Source: an uncultured Bacteroidales bacterium
GTDB lineage: Bacteria > Bacteroidota > Bacteroidia > Bacteroidales > WCHB1-69
Length of the DNA: 64,000 nucleotides
Direction of reading: 5' to 3'
Assembly (NCBI GenBank): GCA_900315245.1
Contig: OMYJ01000005.1
Span: 1-64,000, forward strand
Shown in pieces: positions 34,863-44,541 of the stretch (the first letter of the stretch is position 1; each line of letters starts with the position of its first letter). The position numbers and the translations under genes were made by a program. Below the pieces are notes generated by a model that saw only the letters and a list, made by a program, of their open reading frames with translations, was not told the DNA's origin and searched no databases.

Positions 34863-34978
34863 ATGTTGAATGCTGAATGCTGAATGCTGAATGCTGAATG
34901 TTGAATGCTGAATGATGAATGTTGAATGCTGAATGCTGAATGAAGAATGTAGAATGTAGAATGTAGAATGAAGAATGA
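34853..34978. repeat. GAATGCTGAATGTTGAATG repeat, long block
   Basis: About seventeen 7-base units (GAATGCT, GAATGTT, GAATGTA) follow the ATPase. The first units provide its last codons and stop. Confidence 0.85.
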
Positions 34979-34983
34979 TGGTA

Positions 34984-35091
34984 CGAAAGAGCCCCAATTC
35001 CCCCCTTTAGGGGGGATGCCCGCAGGGCAGGGGGGTGAAACCACTTCCTTGAGCAGCCCCGTAGGGGCAAGAGCCTGGTAGGGCTGCAGGC
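34984..35091. repeat. REP-like element, copy 2
   Basis: Same CCCCCCTTTAGGGGGG hairpin and ATGCCCGCAGGGCAGGG as copy 1, then CACTTCCTTGAGCAGCCC and a GTAGGGGCAAGAGC end. It lies between the ATPase and the first permease. Confidence 0.8.
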
Positions 35092-35164
35092 CCGACACGA
35101 GTCAACCCAGGGTGAAGCGCAGCGTAGCCCTGGGATATCCAAGAACGAAAAAACCAAATCAGAT

Positions 35165-37720
35165 ATGAAAACCCCAAAAATCCTCAACATCCTCGGCCTC
35201 GCCGTGGCCATCGCCGCCTTCATGGTAGTGGCGATGGTAAGATATTACGACCTCCGGTACGACAAATCCTATCCCGGCGCGGACCGCATCTACGAACTGA
35301 AATCCTGGCGGGGTATGTCAAACAGTGACCAGAAGTGGTCGATTCTCCAGAACAGTGCGGGCTTCCGTATATTGACGGGAATCACGCCGGAAAATCTGGC
35401 AAATCCTCAGGCAAAGCTCCCGTTTGAGGGCTTGGAGGATGTATGTATCCTTCGCGGATATGGCTATGGCGAGTTCCGGATGTACGCGCAGGACACACCT
35501 GAAACGGACACGCTCCTGCCGGTGCAGGTGGCCACGCCGTCAATCTTCCCGTTCTTTGGAATCAAGATTAAGACTGGGAGTCTGGAAAACTTCGGAGACT
35601 ACCACAATGTTGTGATAACCAGTAGTTTGTCTGATTATTTATTCCCGAACGGTGACGCGGTGGGACGGAAGATGGTGATAACCACAGCCCCTGACGAGCA
35701 GTATGCCGATTTGAAAGGGGTTGGGATTGTTGACACGGTTACCGTCATTGCCGTGTATAAGGATTTTCCACAGAACACCTCTATGGCGTATTATGGGGTA
35801 ATCCGTTGTTTCAAGTTGGATGAAATTGAGGTAGAAGGAGGGGAACGTTGCTACAAACTGGATGACATCAGGGGACATATATACTATAAGTTGAAAAAAA
35901 GATGTCAAATCGAGGAGTTTGTGCAGAAGGTTTTTGCGCAGTATCAGAATGAGTATCAGTCGTATATGTCAACCATGGACACCACCGGAGACTCGGAGTT
36001 GTGCTATACCGAACGTGCGCAGAAGTACGAGAATGCCCCCAAGGAGTGTGATTCGCTGTCGCTGGAACTGTTAAGCGAACAGGAACCCTATTGGCATTGG
36101 TATTATGGTTTCGATGAGGAGCATACTACGGTTGTTTCCAAGATGTTAGGCGTATTCGGCATCGTACTGCTGTTGCTCGCCTTTCTGAACTACACCAACT
36201 ATGCTGCTGCGACCGTGCCGTTGTATTTACACAAGACGAACATCCGCAAGATCGAGGGTTGCTCCAACGCGCAGCTTCGCTGGGAGATGTTCGGTCGGTT
36301 TCTGCTCGGTGCTTTCATCGCGTTCGTTGTTGCTTTGGTCATCGTGGAGATCTGCGCCCGTACGAAGGTGATTCCTTTCGTGGATATTAGTCTGCAACTG
36401 GCTGACAATCTGCCCGCTGTATGGATTACGGCGGCGGTTACTTTTGCCGTGGCCCTGATCGCCTCCCTCTATCCGGTATTCTATTCCACGGACGCCGGCA
36501 ATATTGACGCAGCGTTGAAGAAAAGTCTGTCAGATCCCACCAAGAGCGGCTGGTGGCGCAAGCTATTGCTTCGCCTGCAGACCACGCCGTCATCGGTATT
36601 GCAGTTCTATGCAACCTTTGCCATCACGCTTTTCCTCCTGCTTGTGCTTGTCCAAAACCATTCTATAAAAACCGCCGATTTGGGTTTTAATACCGAGAAT
36701 GTATATGTTTCGGTAGGAAAGCTTTATAATACCGATTTTGCGGATGACGAAGGCGAAGTCAACATCGACCTGTACCGCTTGCAGGATAAGTTGGACTCCA
36801 TTTCTGGAGTACAAGAGGTTACGTTTGCGATGGATCCTGTGTTGGGTTGGGGAGAGGTGGTTTCGAGACAGGGAATGCTTTTGGACGGGAATCAGATTAC
36901 GCTTGTGTCCAGAGTAGTGTCGCCCAATTTCTTCGATTTTTTTGACATTGAAGTGGTAAAAGGAAGGGAACTGAAACGGCCTTTCGGTTCAATACCTGTG
37001 GAGTCGGTGGTGAATGAGTCGGCTTTGAAAGAGAATGAAGCGCTCTATTCAGATTCGTCACTGAGTCTCCTACGAGTGGTCGGTGTGGTGCGCGACTACC
37101 ACAACCTGTCTTTGGTAGATGAGATAGAACCCTGTAAATATTACCCGTGGTCTTCTCATCTTGCAAGGGGGCTGCGTGACTGCTATTTCTATGTGAAGCT
37201 GAAAGAAGGGCAGGATGCGTCGCAAGTGGAGGATGAAATGAAGCGGAAGATGAACCTTGATGGTTTTGACGGGTTCAAGTTCGGACCACTCCAGTCGCTG
37301 AAGCCGGAAATTGACAAGGAATACCACAACGAGGACGACTTCGCCAAGCTGATGGTCCTTTTCGGGGCGGTCACGTTGTTCGTCACGCTCACCGGCTTGT
37401 TAGGCATGGTGATGTTGGATTGCACGTACCGTTGCCGCGAGCTGAGTCTGCGCCGCGTGTATGGTGCCTCCAAAGAGAACCTCCTTTGGCAGGCGGTCCG
37501 CAACATCCTCATCATCTGCGTGTTGTGCTTCGTCTGCGCCGCGCCCTTGGCCGTCAGTATCTTCCATAAGTGGCAGCAGCACTTCGCCTACAAAGCTGAC
37601 ATCCCTGTTTGGCCCTTCCTGGCGACCTTCCTCGTCATCACCCTCCTCGCCCTCGGCATCACCGCGTGGCAGACGTTGCGGACGTTGAAGGATGCCCCGG
37701 TAGGGGCAGAAGCTCGGTAG
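35165..37720 (+). CDS. FtsX/MacB-type ABC transporter permease 1
   Basis: The 851-residue protein has the eight-helix Bacteroidota FtsX-like layout: one helix near residues 9-28, a periplasmic MacB-like domain, three helices between about 325 and 440, a second helix-periplasmic unit, and three C-terminal helices (about 725-840) with the cytoplasmic ELSLRRVYGASKENLLW coupling motif. It is paralogous to permease 2 downstream. Together with the ATPase it likely exports or senses a toxic compound, peptide or lipoprotein. The final codons (DAPVGAEAR) and stop come from a REP-like element. Confidence 0.9.
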   Translation: MKTPKILNILGLAVAIAAFMVVAMVRYYDLRYDKSYPGADRIYELKSWRGMSNSDQKWSILQNSAGFRILTGITPENLANPQAKLPFEGLEDVCILRGYGYGEFRMYAQDTPETDTLLPVQVATPSIFPFFGIKIKTGSLENFGDYHNVVITSSLSDYLFPNGDAVGRKMVITTAPDEQYADLKGVGIVDTVTVIAVYKDFPQNTSMAYYGVIRCFKLDEIEVEGGERCYKLDDIRGHIYYKLKKRCQIEEFVQKVFAQYQNEYQSYMSTMDTTGDSELCYTERAQKYENAPKECDSLSLELLSEQEPYWHWYYGFDEEHTTVVSKMLGVFGIVLLLLAFLNYTNYAAATVPLYLHKTNIRKIEGCSNAQLRWEMFGRFLLGAFIAFVVALVIVEICARTKVIPFVDISLQLADNLPAVWITAAVTFAVALIASLYPVFYSTDAGNIDAALKKSLSDPTKSGWWRKLLLRLQTTPSSVLQFYATFAITLFLLLVLVQNHSIKTADLGFNTENVYVSVGKLYNTDFADDEGEVNIDLYRLQDKLDSISGVQEVTFAMDPVLGWGEVVSRQGMLLDGNQITLVSRVVSPNFFDFFDIEVVKGRELKRPFGSIPVESVVNESALKENEALYSDSSLSLLRVVGVVRDYHNLSLVDEIEPCKYYPWSSHLARGLRDCYFYVKLKEGQDASQVEDEMKRKMNLDGFDGFKFGPLQSLKPEIDKEYHNEDDFAKLMVLFGAVTLFVTLTGLLGMVMLDCTYRCRELSLRRVYGASKENLLWQAVRNILIICVLCFVCAAPLAVSIFHKWQQHFAYKADIPVWPFLATFLVITLLALGITAWQTLRTLKDAPVGAEAR

Positions 37721-38060
37721 GGCAGGGCGGCGGGGTGGAAATCGCGGCGCGGGAATGGTGACGGACGAGGGGATCAGGTGCTTCGCCGCGAAACGGGGAT
37801 TGGGTTCCGACGAGGGTTGCGCCAGGGATTGAAGGGGAAATGTTTTTTGCAGGAGGGCGTATGCGATACGCCCGTACGTAGGGGCGTGTCGCATACGCCT
37901 GAATCGCCCCGCCGGGCATGTGTGATGGCAAAAAACATTGTACCGGAAAGCCCGACGGCGCGGCGAGAGGAGACAACGTTTCGCGACGTTGGCTCGAGAA
38001 TGTGTGATTGCGACGCTTGGAAATGTCGTCCCCTGAGCCGCGCCGGGGCGCCCAAATAAA
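37690..38060. repeat. GC-rich REP-like repeats between the two permeases
   Basis: The block begins inside the end of permease 1 with GATGCCCCGGTAGGGGCAG and AAGCTCGGTAGGGC. It continues with a GCGTATGCGATACGCC palindrome, GGGCGTGTCGCATACGCC, and GTTTCGCGACGTTGG. A GGGCGTATCGCATACGCC relative is at 52857-52875. No gene is supported in this 365-bp gap. Confidence 0.65.
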
Positions 38061-38085
38061 AAAAGAGAAAATAAAACAAAACGAT

Positions 38086-40716
38086 ATGAAAAACACAAGA
38101 CCAACCCGCACCGCAACGGTGCTCAACATCCTCGGCCTCGCCACCGCCCTGGCCGTCTTCATGATCCTCATGGCGCAGGTCCGCTACGACCGCCGCTACA
38201 ACCACTGCTTCGCGGACTCCGAACGGATGTTCCGCGTGGAGGACAACACACATAACCAAGGCTTTTCCCATAGGATGCCCGACAATGAAGTGGCCGACTT
38301 CCTCGACAGCCTCGATGGCGTGGAAGCGGTTTATCAAGTGAACATCACTAATTTCGCCAATTACCGTTTGGCAGACCCCGAGGAAAGCGACGGCGAACCG
38401 ACCCTGTCCGTGGAGGGTGTCGGCGAACTGAACTCCGCTGACATCTGTAACACGCAATTCTTCGACTTCTTCGGCTACAAATGCGTGGAAGGTTCGTTCG
38501 GCGACTTGGACAACGGAGAGGAAGTCGTGGTGCCGGCATCGTTGGCCCGCAAACTCTTCCCCAAGGGACAAGCCGTCGGAAAAACAATCTCGTTACATAA
38601 TAAATACCGAAGCGAGGACACTATCATGAATCGGAAGATCGTGGCGGTGTATCGGGATATGCCAGCAAACAACTCTTTCGGCAATCCGTTGGTTTTCATT
38701 GAGGAACCCTATTGGTTTTACGAAGCGGTAAAAATCAACCAAGATTCAATCCAAGCGCTTTGGGGCGGACCGGAGAAGTGTTATGCGGATGTTTGGGAAT
38801 ATGGTAGAAGGGGCGATTTTGACACGATGTATCTTCAAGCTCGTCTCTTCTGCAAGACAGACGAAAATTCAGACTCAACGGAAAAGAGTAAGTCGAAGTT
38901 TGTGTTTCTTAGGGCCACAATGGACTCTCTCGACCCTGCACCTGTGCTAGTGAAGCGTACGTTAAGGGAAGTGACCCCATCAGGCTCCATCTACTGCAAA
39001 CTGAAACCTGGCACCAACCCTGACACCCTTGTCGCTGCCGTGAAAGAACGGTTTTATTCGAGAGTGAAGTCCGAATCTCCAGTCGTGCGCCTGACAGCGG
39101 TCAAGGACATCCATTTCGAAAACGATGCCTTCCGTGACGTAAATCCCGATGCGGTGAGCCGTTTCGTGACCAACTGCCTGTCGGGCATCGCGTGGGCGGT
39201 CCTCATCATCGCGTTCCTCAACTTCGTCAACTTCGCCATCGCGGAGGCACCCCTGCGTATGCGGCGCGTGAACACCCGCAAGGTGCTCGGCGAGTCGGAC
39301 GGCGGAATTTGGTGGTCGATGGCGAAGGGCTACGTCGCCCTCTCGCTCATGGCGTTCCTCATCGCCTTCATCGTCTTCCTGCTCTGCACCCGCTTGCCGG
39401 AAATCCCCATGCTATCCAACCCCGTTACCTTGTCCGGCAATGTCCCTATCATCCTGACCACCTTATTGTTGTCCCTGGTTGTCGGCGTTGTCGTTTCCAT
39501 ATACCCGACGCGCATGGTCACCATTGTCTCCCCGGATGTAGCGTTGAAAGGCAGCTACGGTTTCTCCAAGGCGGGGATGCGGCTGCGCACGTGTTTCGTC
39601 GGCATCCAGTTCTTCTTAGCCGCCGTCATCCTCACCTGCGCCCTCTTCGTGCAGACCCAGAAGAACTTCCTGAAACTCTACGATATGGGATTCCAAACGC
39701 ATAACATCTTGAACTACAGCGTGGATATGGCTCGTTATGACAGTGTGTATCCGTATCTGAAATCATTAAAGCAACTTGCTGGGGTGAAAGATGTTACGGC
39801 GGCATCGTGCAACATTGTTCTCAATAGTGGCTACGTGTTGTATGGGGAAATGCTCTATGACCCTGATAGCGAAAAGGAACAAGCAGTGCTGTTCAATTGT
39901 ATGCAAGTGTATCCCAATTTTATGGAGTTTTTCGGATTGAAGATGTGTGACGGCAGTACATTTAAGAACCTTGATATCTCTAATAATCAGCAGCGTTATA
40001 TCATATTTAACCGGAAAGCACAGGAAATGTATCATTTGAATTTGAACTGGTATTACGAGGGGATGTTTGACATCTCGCGGACGACGCTTATCGGTTTCGT
40101 GCAAGACTTCCATTTCCGTCCGCTTTTCGATACCATTCAGCCATTGGGAATCGAGGTCGGGAAATATGGACAGGTATTGCGGCACTATTTCGTGAAGTAT
40201 GATGAGACTGCCGATACGGCTGCGCTGAAGGAGAAAATACGGCAGTTGTCACAACAATTCGGAATTCAGAGAGAATCGGAAATCAACACGTTGGAAGACG
40301 ATTTGGATGGGTTTTACGCCAAGGAGGCCGGTCTTTCGAAAGGAATGTTCATCCTCTGCGGCATCGCGGTGCTGCTCGCGCTGATGGGTGTGGCGGGGAT
40401 GCTGCTACTGGAGATGACCTACCGCCGTCCCGAGCTGGGCTTGCGGCAGATCTTCGGCTCCTCCACGGGACAGCTGCTCGCCCGCGCCAACGGCAAGTAC
40501 GCCCTCGTCTGCACCGTCGCCTTCCTGCTCTCCGTGCCCGTCAGCCTCCTGCTGCTCCGCCAATGGCTGAAGCTGTTCGTCGCCCACGCCCCCATCGCCG
40601 TCTGGATCTTCCTCCTCGCGTACGTCATCCTATTGGTACTCACGGCGTTGGTCGTCACGGTGCAGTCGGTGCTGTCGCTGCGGTTCGAGCCGGTGGACAC
40701 GGTGCGTAATTCATAA
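38086..40716 (+). CDS. FtsX/MacB-type ABC transporter permease 2
   Basis: The 876-residue protein starts at the ATG at 38086 (MKNTRPTRTATVLNILGLAT), matching the start of permease 1; an upstream in-frame start lies in repeat DNA. It has the same two-unit layout with PLRMRRVNTRKVLGESDGG-like and PELGLRQIFGSSTGQLLA coupling motifs after helices. The paralogous permeases probably form a heterodimer with an ATPase dimer. Codon use is GC-rich and like that of its neighbours. The last codons run into an ATAATGCATAATGC repeat. Confidence 0.9.
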   Translation: MKNTRPTRTATVLNILGLATALAVFMILMAQVRYDRRYNHCFADSERMFRVEDNTHNQGFSHRMPDNEVADFLDSLDGVEAVYQVNITNFANYRLADPEESDGEPTLSVEGVGELNSADICNTQFFDFFGYKCVEGSFGDLDNGEEVVVPASLARKLFPKGQAVGKTISLHNKYRSEDTIMNRKIVAVYRDMPANNSFGNPLVFIEEPYWFYEAVKINQDSIQALWGGPEKCYADVWEYGRRGDFDTMYLQARLFCKTDENSDSTEKSKSKFVFLRATMDSLDPAPVLVKRTLREVTPSGSIYCKLKPGTNPDTLVAAVKERFYSRVKSESPVVRLTAVKDIHFENDAFRDVNPDAVSRFVTNCLSGIAWAVLIIAFLNFVNFAIAEAPLRMRRVNTRKVLGESDGGIWWSMAKGYVALSLMAFLIAFIVFLLCTRLPEIPMLSNPVTLSGNVPIILTTLLLSLVVGVVVSIYPTRMVTIVSPDVALKGSYGFSKAGMRLRTCFVGIQFFLAAVILTCALFVQTQKNFLKLYDMGFQTHNILNYSVDMARYDSVYPYLKSLKQLAGVKDVTAASCNIVLNSGYVLYGEMLYDPDSEKEQAVLFNCMQVYPNFMEFFGLKMCDGSTFKNLDISNNQQRYIIFNRKAQEMYHLNLNWYYEGMFDISRTTLIGFVQDFHFRPLFDTIQPLGIEVGKYGQVLRHYFVKYDETADTAALKEKIRQLSQQFGIQRESEINTLEDDLDGFYAKEAGLSKGMFILCGIAVLLALMGVAGMLLLEMTYRRPELGLRQIFGSSTGQLLARANGKYALVCTVAFLLSVPVSLLLLRQWLKLFVAHAPIAVWIFLLAYVILLVLTALVVTVQSVLSLRFEPVDTVRNS

Positions 40717-40905
40717 TTCATAATGCATAATGCATAAAGAAGAATGATGGTGCGAAAGAGCCCCAATTCCCCCCTTTAGGGGGGATGCCCGAAGGGCAGG
40801 GGGGGTAAAACTACTTCCTTGAGCAGCCCATTCCCCTTCTATTTTAGAAGGGGTGCCCGAAGGGCGGGGTAGTATTAGGGGCAAGACGCGCGAAGCGCAA
40901 TCAAC
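40710..40905. repeat. Short repeats plus REP-like element, copy 3 (with nested unit)
   Basis: ATTCATAATGCATAATGC units are followed by the third copy of the CCCCCCTTTAGGGGGG element. Inside it, after GAGCAGCCC, sits a second related unit (CATTCCCCTTCTATTTTAG, then AAGGGGTGCCCGAAGGGCGG), so one repeat appears inserted in another. Confidence 0.8.
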
Positions 40906-40937
40906 CCAACACAAAACGAATTGAAATACAATCCATT

Positions 40938-42377
40938 ATGAAAAACATCATGAATAAAAACCTGCTGGTCTCCATTCTGTTGCTGTTTACGGTGGCAAAT
41001 GGTTTCGCGCAGATGAAGGGGCATGTGGACGAGCGGTTCGAGCTGACCAGCATCGTTTTCCGATTGACGGAGGATGAGGCCTTTGTGCATTCCACACCAG
41101 CGAACTACATAGCCGACATTGACGACTACTTCTCTCCGTACAAGAATCACGAACTCATCGAATTTGTGAAAAAGACCATGTATGCCAAATCCATTTTGGA
41201 CATTTCCTTACCAGTGCAATTGGCGAGCGACGTGGAAATCACTACTAAAGGCATTGTATGGACAAATAATTGGACACCTTTATTCGAGCAGTACGATACA
41301 CTTTCAGCAAATCGTATTTGGACACGCCCCGAGCGGGATGAATATCTCCGTCTGCTCAATAAATTCTACAAGGATACTCGTTTCCATAAGTTTTATGTTT
41401 CTCATGGCGATTTTTACGCTGCTATCGAAACTGCTTTCGACTCTGTCGTTTCCAAAATTGACACGAGTTGGTTCCGAGAATTCTTTGGCATTCCCTATCA
41501 AATGGATAACCTCTGGTTGGTCCCTGCGAACGGCTACCACAATTTTTCCATTCACAGATTTGATCAAAACAATAGGGAACACAACAATTGTGCGCTTGGC
41601 GGAGTTCAAACCACTTCAACAGGAAAACCATCTTTTCATCCAAACACTTTTGGAACATTGATTCATGAAATATGCCATAACTATTCTAATCCACTGTGTG
41701 TAAAACATGAAATACTATTTGCAGAAGTATGTGACACGCTTTATTCTATGGTGGGAGAACCACTCCGAAAACATTACTATTCACAATCAACATCCCTTTT
41801 ATATGAGGGGATAAATCGTTTGTGTGAGTTTTCATACCACATTTCTCATAGTACATATGGTGACATTGAACTCAGAGAGAAAATTGTTGATCAGATTTAT
41901 ACTGGTTTTGTTTGGTTTGAGGAAATGTTATGCTACATGAATGTCTTTAATGCAAATAGGGATAAGTTCCCTGCTTTTGAGGACTTTCTTCCTCAATTAA
42001 AGATGTTCTTAGATCAGGTTACGGAAAACATGGAGCATTATTATTACCCTAAATACGATTTGCTTATTCCTCGTGTAGTGGCCACATACCCAGTGAAGAA
42101 CAGCGTTGTGGAGACGGATTTGAAAGAAGTGAGAATACAGTTTTCCAAACCCATGCAACATGTAAGGTCTATCAATAGAGTGGAAGGTAAAGACATCCTG
42201 TCTCTTCCTGTTGATTGGCAGAACACATACTGGTATAACGACTACGTATATGTCATTCCATTAAAGGAACCACTAAAGCCTCATACAAAATACGGCTTCA
42301 AGACAACATCTTTCTTCGCAGATGCCCTGAACTACTTTGGTGCTCTTCCTTATGAATTGATTTTTGAAACCAAATAA
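40938..42377 (+). CDS. Exported DUF4932-type zinc metalloprotease-like protein
   Basis: The 479-residue protein has a signal peptide ending near GFAQ and a zinc motif HEICH at 243-247 (followed by NYSNPL) in a DUF4932-like catalytic region. About residues 385-479 form a bacterial Ig-like domain with VRIQFSKPM. A paralogue lies at 55540-56949. The function is unknown; an extracellular or periplasmic protease is likely. The coding sequence is more AT-rich than the permease genes before it. Confidence 0.75.
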   Translation: MKNIMNKNLLVSILLLFTVANGFAQMKGHVDERFELTSIVFRLTEDEAFVHSTPANYIADIDDYFSPYKNHELIEFVKKTMYAKSILDISLPVQLASDVEITTKGIVWTNNWTPLFEQYDTLSANRIWTRPERDEYLRLLNKFYKDTRFHKFYVSHGDFYAAIETAFDSVVSKIDTSWFREFFGIPYQMDNLWLVPANGYHNFSIHRFDQNNREHNNCALGGVQTTSTGKPSFHPNTFGTLIHEICHNYSNPLCVKHEILFAEVCDTLYSMVGEPLRKHYYSQSTSLLYEGINRLCEFSYHISHSTYGDIELREKIVDQIYTGFVWFEEMLCYMNVFNANRDKFPAFEDFLPQLKMFLDQVTENMEHYYYPKYDLLIPRVVATYPVKNSVVETDLKEVRIQFSKPMQHVRSINRVEGKDILSLPVDWQNTYWYNDYVYVIPLKEPLKPHTKYGFKTTSFFADALNYFGALPYELIFETK

Positions 42378-42474
42378 ACCGAAGATCCAAACAACAATGG
42401 ATACCAACCACCCAAGATTTCCGTCAAAAACCACGTTCTTATCTATAAAACCTTTCATCAAAACCATAACCATT

Positions 42475-43224
42475 ATGAAAAAACTGACACTCTCGTTTTT
42501 CGGATGCATGATGATCTTATGCGCATCCGCTCAGTCGAAAAAGATCAGCATTGCCGTGAACGACAAGGTCAAAATTGATATGGTTCTGATAACTCCCGAC
42601 ACGTTTGTCAGGAAGAACTATTACGGGGATACCCTGTGTGACTATTCGCATATTTGTCCTGTGAAGGGGAAGCGCGCATACAGCGGTTACGACACCATTG
42701 TCCTTGCCCCGTATTACATGGCCAGATTCGAAGTGACACAGCAGCCCTATTCGGCTGTCATGCACCAAAATCCATCCTATTGGAACGATAACACCAATCA
42801 TTCTGCCTGTCAAAACACTCCGGAACTTCTCCCTGTAGAAAAGGTTTCGTGGTATGATGCGCAAACTTTCATTGATTCCAGCGGCAGCGATACGATAAAG
42901 CCTGTTGCATGGGATATTTACCAGGGCTTCACTCATTTGGTAGGTCGTAAACGTCCCAACGGCTATGGTCTGTATGATATGAGTGGCAATGTGGCAGAAT
43001 GGTGCAGTGACTGGTTCTCCCCCGATTATTATGTTGCAGATTCATTATATTACCGGCCGGTTGGTCCCGAAACCGGTGAGTTTAAAGTGCTGAAAGGAGG
43101 CTCCTGGGGTTCCTCAACACTTCGGTTTTTGGAAGTGGACACAAGGGTCGGGTGCCGCCCGGAATACATTTCCAATGGTATTGGGTTCCGTTTGGCGATG
43201 GATGCCGAAGGGGTTGAGCCGTGA
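42475..43224 (+). CDS. Exported SUMF1/FGE-like protein with reduced core (type 1, copy A)
   Basis: The 249-residue protein starts at 42475 with a signal peptide ending near ASAQ. It keeps the SUMF1 (formylglycine-generating-enzyme-like) N-terminal half (YYMARFEVTQQPYSAVMHQNP, PVEKVSWYDAQTFI, in segments) and C-terminal half (NGYGLYDMSGNVAEWCSDW, VLKGGSWGSS, GFRLAM). The stretch expected in between, around RLPTEAEWEYAARGG, is missing and replaced by about 20 unrelated residues. It is nearly identical over long stretches to 49137-49835. Whether it is functional is unclear; a non-enzymatic C-type-lectin-like role is possible. Confidence 0.75.
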   Translation: MKKLTLSFFGCMMILCASAQSKKISIAVNDKVKIDMVLITPDTFVRKNYYGDTLCDYSHICPVKGKRAYSGYDTIVLAPYYMARFEVTQQPYSAVMHQNPSYWNDNTNHSACQNTPELLPVEKVSWYDAQTFIDSSGSDTIKPVAWDIYQGFTHLVGRKRPNGYGLYDMSGNVAEWCSDWFSPDYYVADSLYYRPVGPETGEFKVLKGGSWGSSTLRFLEVDTRVGCRPEYISNGIGFRLAMDAEGVEP

Positions 43225-43282
43225 GATAAAAACGATGATGAACAGAAAACCATTTTCCCGATTACGCAATATAACCCCTGTA

Positions 43283-43329
43283 TTATCCGTTGAATCACGT
43301 TTTTTTTTCACTATAGCCCTATAATCATT
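43283..43329 (+). other. Orphan copy of the paralogue leader, followed by a broken reading frame
   Basis: TATTATCCGTTGAATCACGT and the following bases up to ATCATT-ATG match the leader of the gene at 51902 (ATAATCCGTTAAACCACGTC up to AGT-ATG). The ATG at 43330 opens a frame (MSKAVSIESLL) that runs into a CCCCACAC palindrome after about 20 codons, so it seems to be the start of a lost gene. Confidence 0.4.
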
Positions 43330-43390
43330 ATGAGTAAGGCAGTAAGCATCGAATCCCTCCTCCGCGTGCAGGATGGACGCCATCTTGGTA

Positions 43391-43470
43391 ACCCCACACG
43401 AAACGAACAGAGTGAGTGCCGTGTGGGGTACGCAGCGGGGGCGCGAGGCTGTGTGTCGGAGACACACTAC
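43391..43470. repeat. CCCCACACGAAACGAAC palindromic element, copy 1
   Basis: CCCCACAC and GTGTGGGG flank GAAACGAACAGAGTGAGTGCC; then GGGGGCGCGAGGC and a GTGTGTCGGAGACACAC hairpin. A second copy is at 57950-58025. Confidence 0.8.
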
Positions 43471-43560
43471 TATTTACGAAGCAATGAATATCAACCACCC
43501 AAGATTTCCGTCAAAAACTACGTTCATATCTATAGAAACCTATCCAAAACCTTAACCGTT

Positions 43561-44409
43561 ATGAGAAAATTAACCTTAACCATCCTATTGGTTGTTGCAG
43601 TGGCAGCGACCTGGGCGCAGAAGCCCGACAAGAAAACCGTGAAATTGGAGAAACAGCTCGTGGGGACTTTCGTGGAGGTGCCGGCGGGACATTACACGAT
43701 TCGCAACAGTAACGGGGACTCTACAAAGGTGACCATAGCGGGATTCCGGATGTTAGAAACGGAGGTGACCAACGCATCGTACAATCTCTTTTTGGAAGAC
43801 CTGAAGATGCAGGGACGAATGGCCGACTATGAGAAGGCCAAGATTGACACTACCCGGGCGATTTTGGTAACTCATTACGGCACCCATCCAGCATTTCCTC
43901 CATTTCCTCGATATCCCGTGTCCTGCATCAGTCATGAAGGTGCGATGCTGTTTTGCCGCTGGCTTACGGAAAAAATGGGCGGAGAGTGGGAATATACCCT
44001 GCCCACCACAAACCAATGGAAACATGCCGCCCATGGCGGGCTAATCTACAACACATACCCGATAGGAGGACCATATCTCACCAATCGTAATGGGGAACCT
44101 TTATACAACTTTTTAAGGTTAGGTGAAGAAAGTATCACCAAGCAGGATGGAAAGTATGTCGTAGTGATAAACTATGATCCTTTTCATTATATTGATAATC
44201 TTCCGGATCCAGCCAAATCGCGTCATCCCAACAATTACGGTCTGTACAATATGAGTGGCAACGTAGCGGAGATGGTCTATGAGCGCGGCGTCGCGTTCGG
44301 CGGCAGTTACCTCGACCCCGGCTACGACATCCGCATCGACAGTGAGAAGCCCTACGACGGCCCGTCCCCGCTGGTCGGATTCAGGGTGATTGCGGTGAGG
44401 AAAAAATGA
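43561..44409 (+). CDS. Exported SUMF1/FGE-like protein (type 2, copy A)
   Basis: The 282-residue protein has a signal peptide ending near ATWAQ and a full SUMF1-like domain: FVEVPAGHYTI, GFRMLETEVTNASYNLFLED, CISHEGAMLFCRWLTEKMGG, EYTLPTTNQWKHAAHGG (the RLPTEAEWE equivalent), NNYGLYNMSGNVAEMV, VAFGGSYLDPG and VGFRVIAVRKK. The Cys pair used by true formylglycine-generating enzymes is not evident, so a binding or structural role is as likely as catalysis. It is paralogous to 52962-53849. Its 60-base leader resembles those of 42475 and 52962. Confidence 0.82.
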   Translation: MRKLTLTILLVVAVAATWAQKPDKKTVKLEKQLVGTFVEVPAGHYTIRNSNGDSTKVTIAGFRMLETEVTNASYNLFLEDLKMQGRMADYEKAKIDTTRAILVTHYGTHPAFPPFPRYPVSCISHEGAMLFCRWLTEKMGGEWEYTLPTTNQWKHAAHGGLIYNTYPIGGPYLTNRNGEPLYNFLRLGEESITKQDGKYVVVINYDPFHYIDNLPDPAKSRHPNNYGLYNMSGNVAEMVYERGVAFGGSYLDPGYDIRIDSEKPYDGPSPLVGFRVIAVRKK

Positions 44410-44541
44410 GACGATGGAAAACGATGAAATAATACGTGAAGATACGAGCGATACGCGGAGATTATTTTATCTCCATGTATCGCGCGGATCTGCACGTATA
44501 ATTCCCTAATACATACTTAAACTTCAAAATCCAAAAACAAC

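Noticed and set aside
34853..35223. Minus-strand frames rich in Ile-Gln-His-Ser repeats
   Set aside because: They translate the GAATGCT repeat array backwards and have no gene features.
43330..43560. Upstream start for the SUMF1 gene at 43561
   Set aside because: The extension would translate a palindromic repeat and a leader; the ATG at 43561 begins a signal peptide identical in type to the paralogue.
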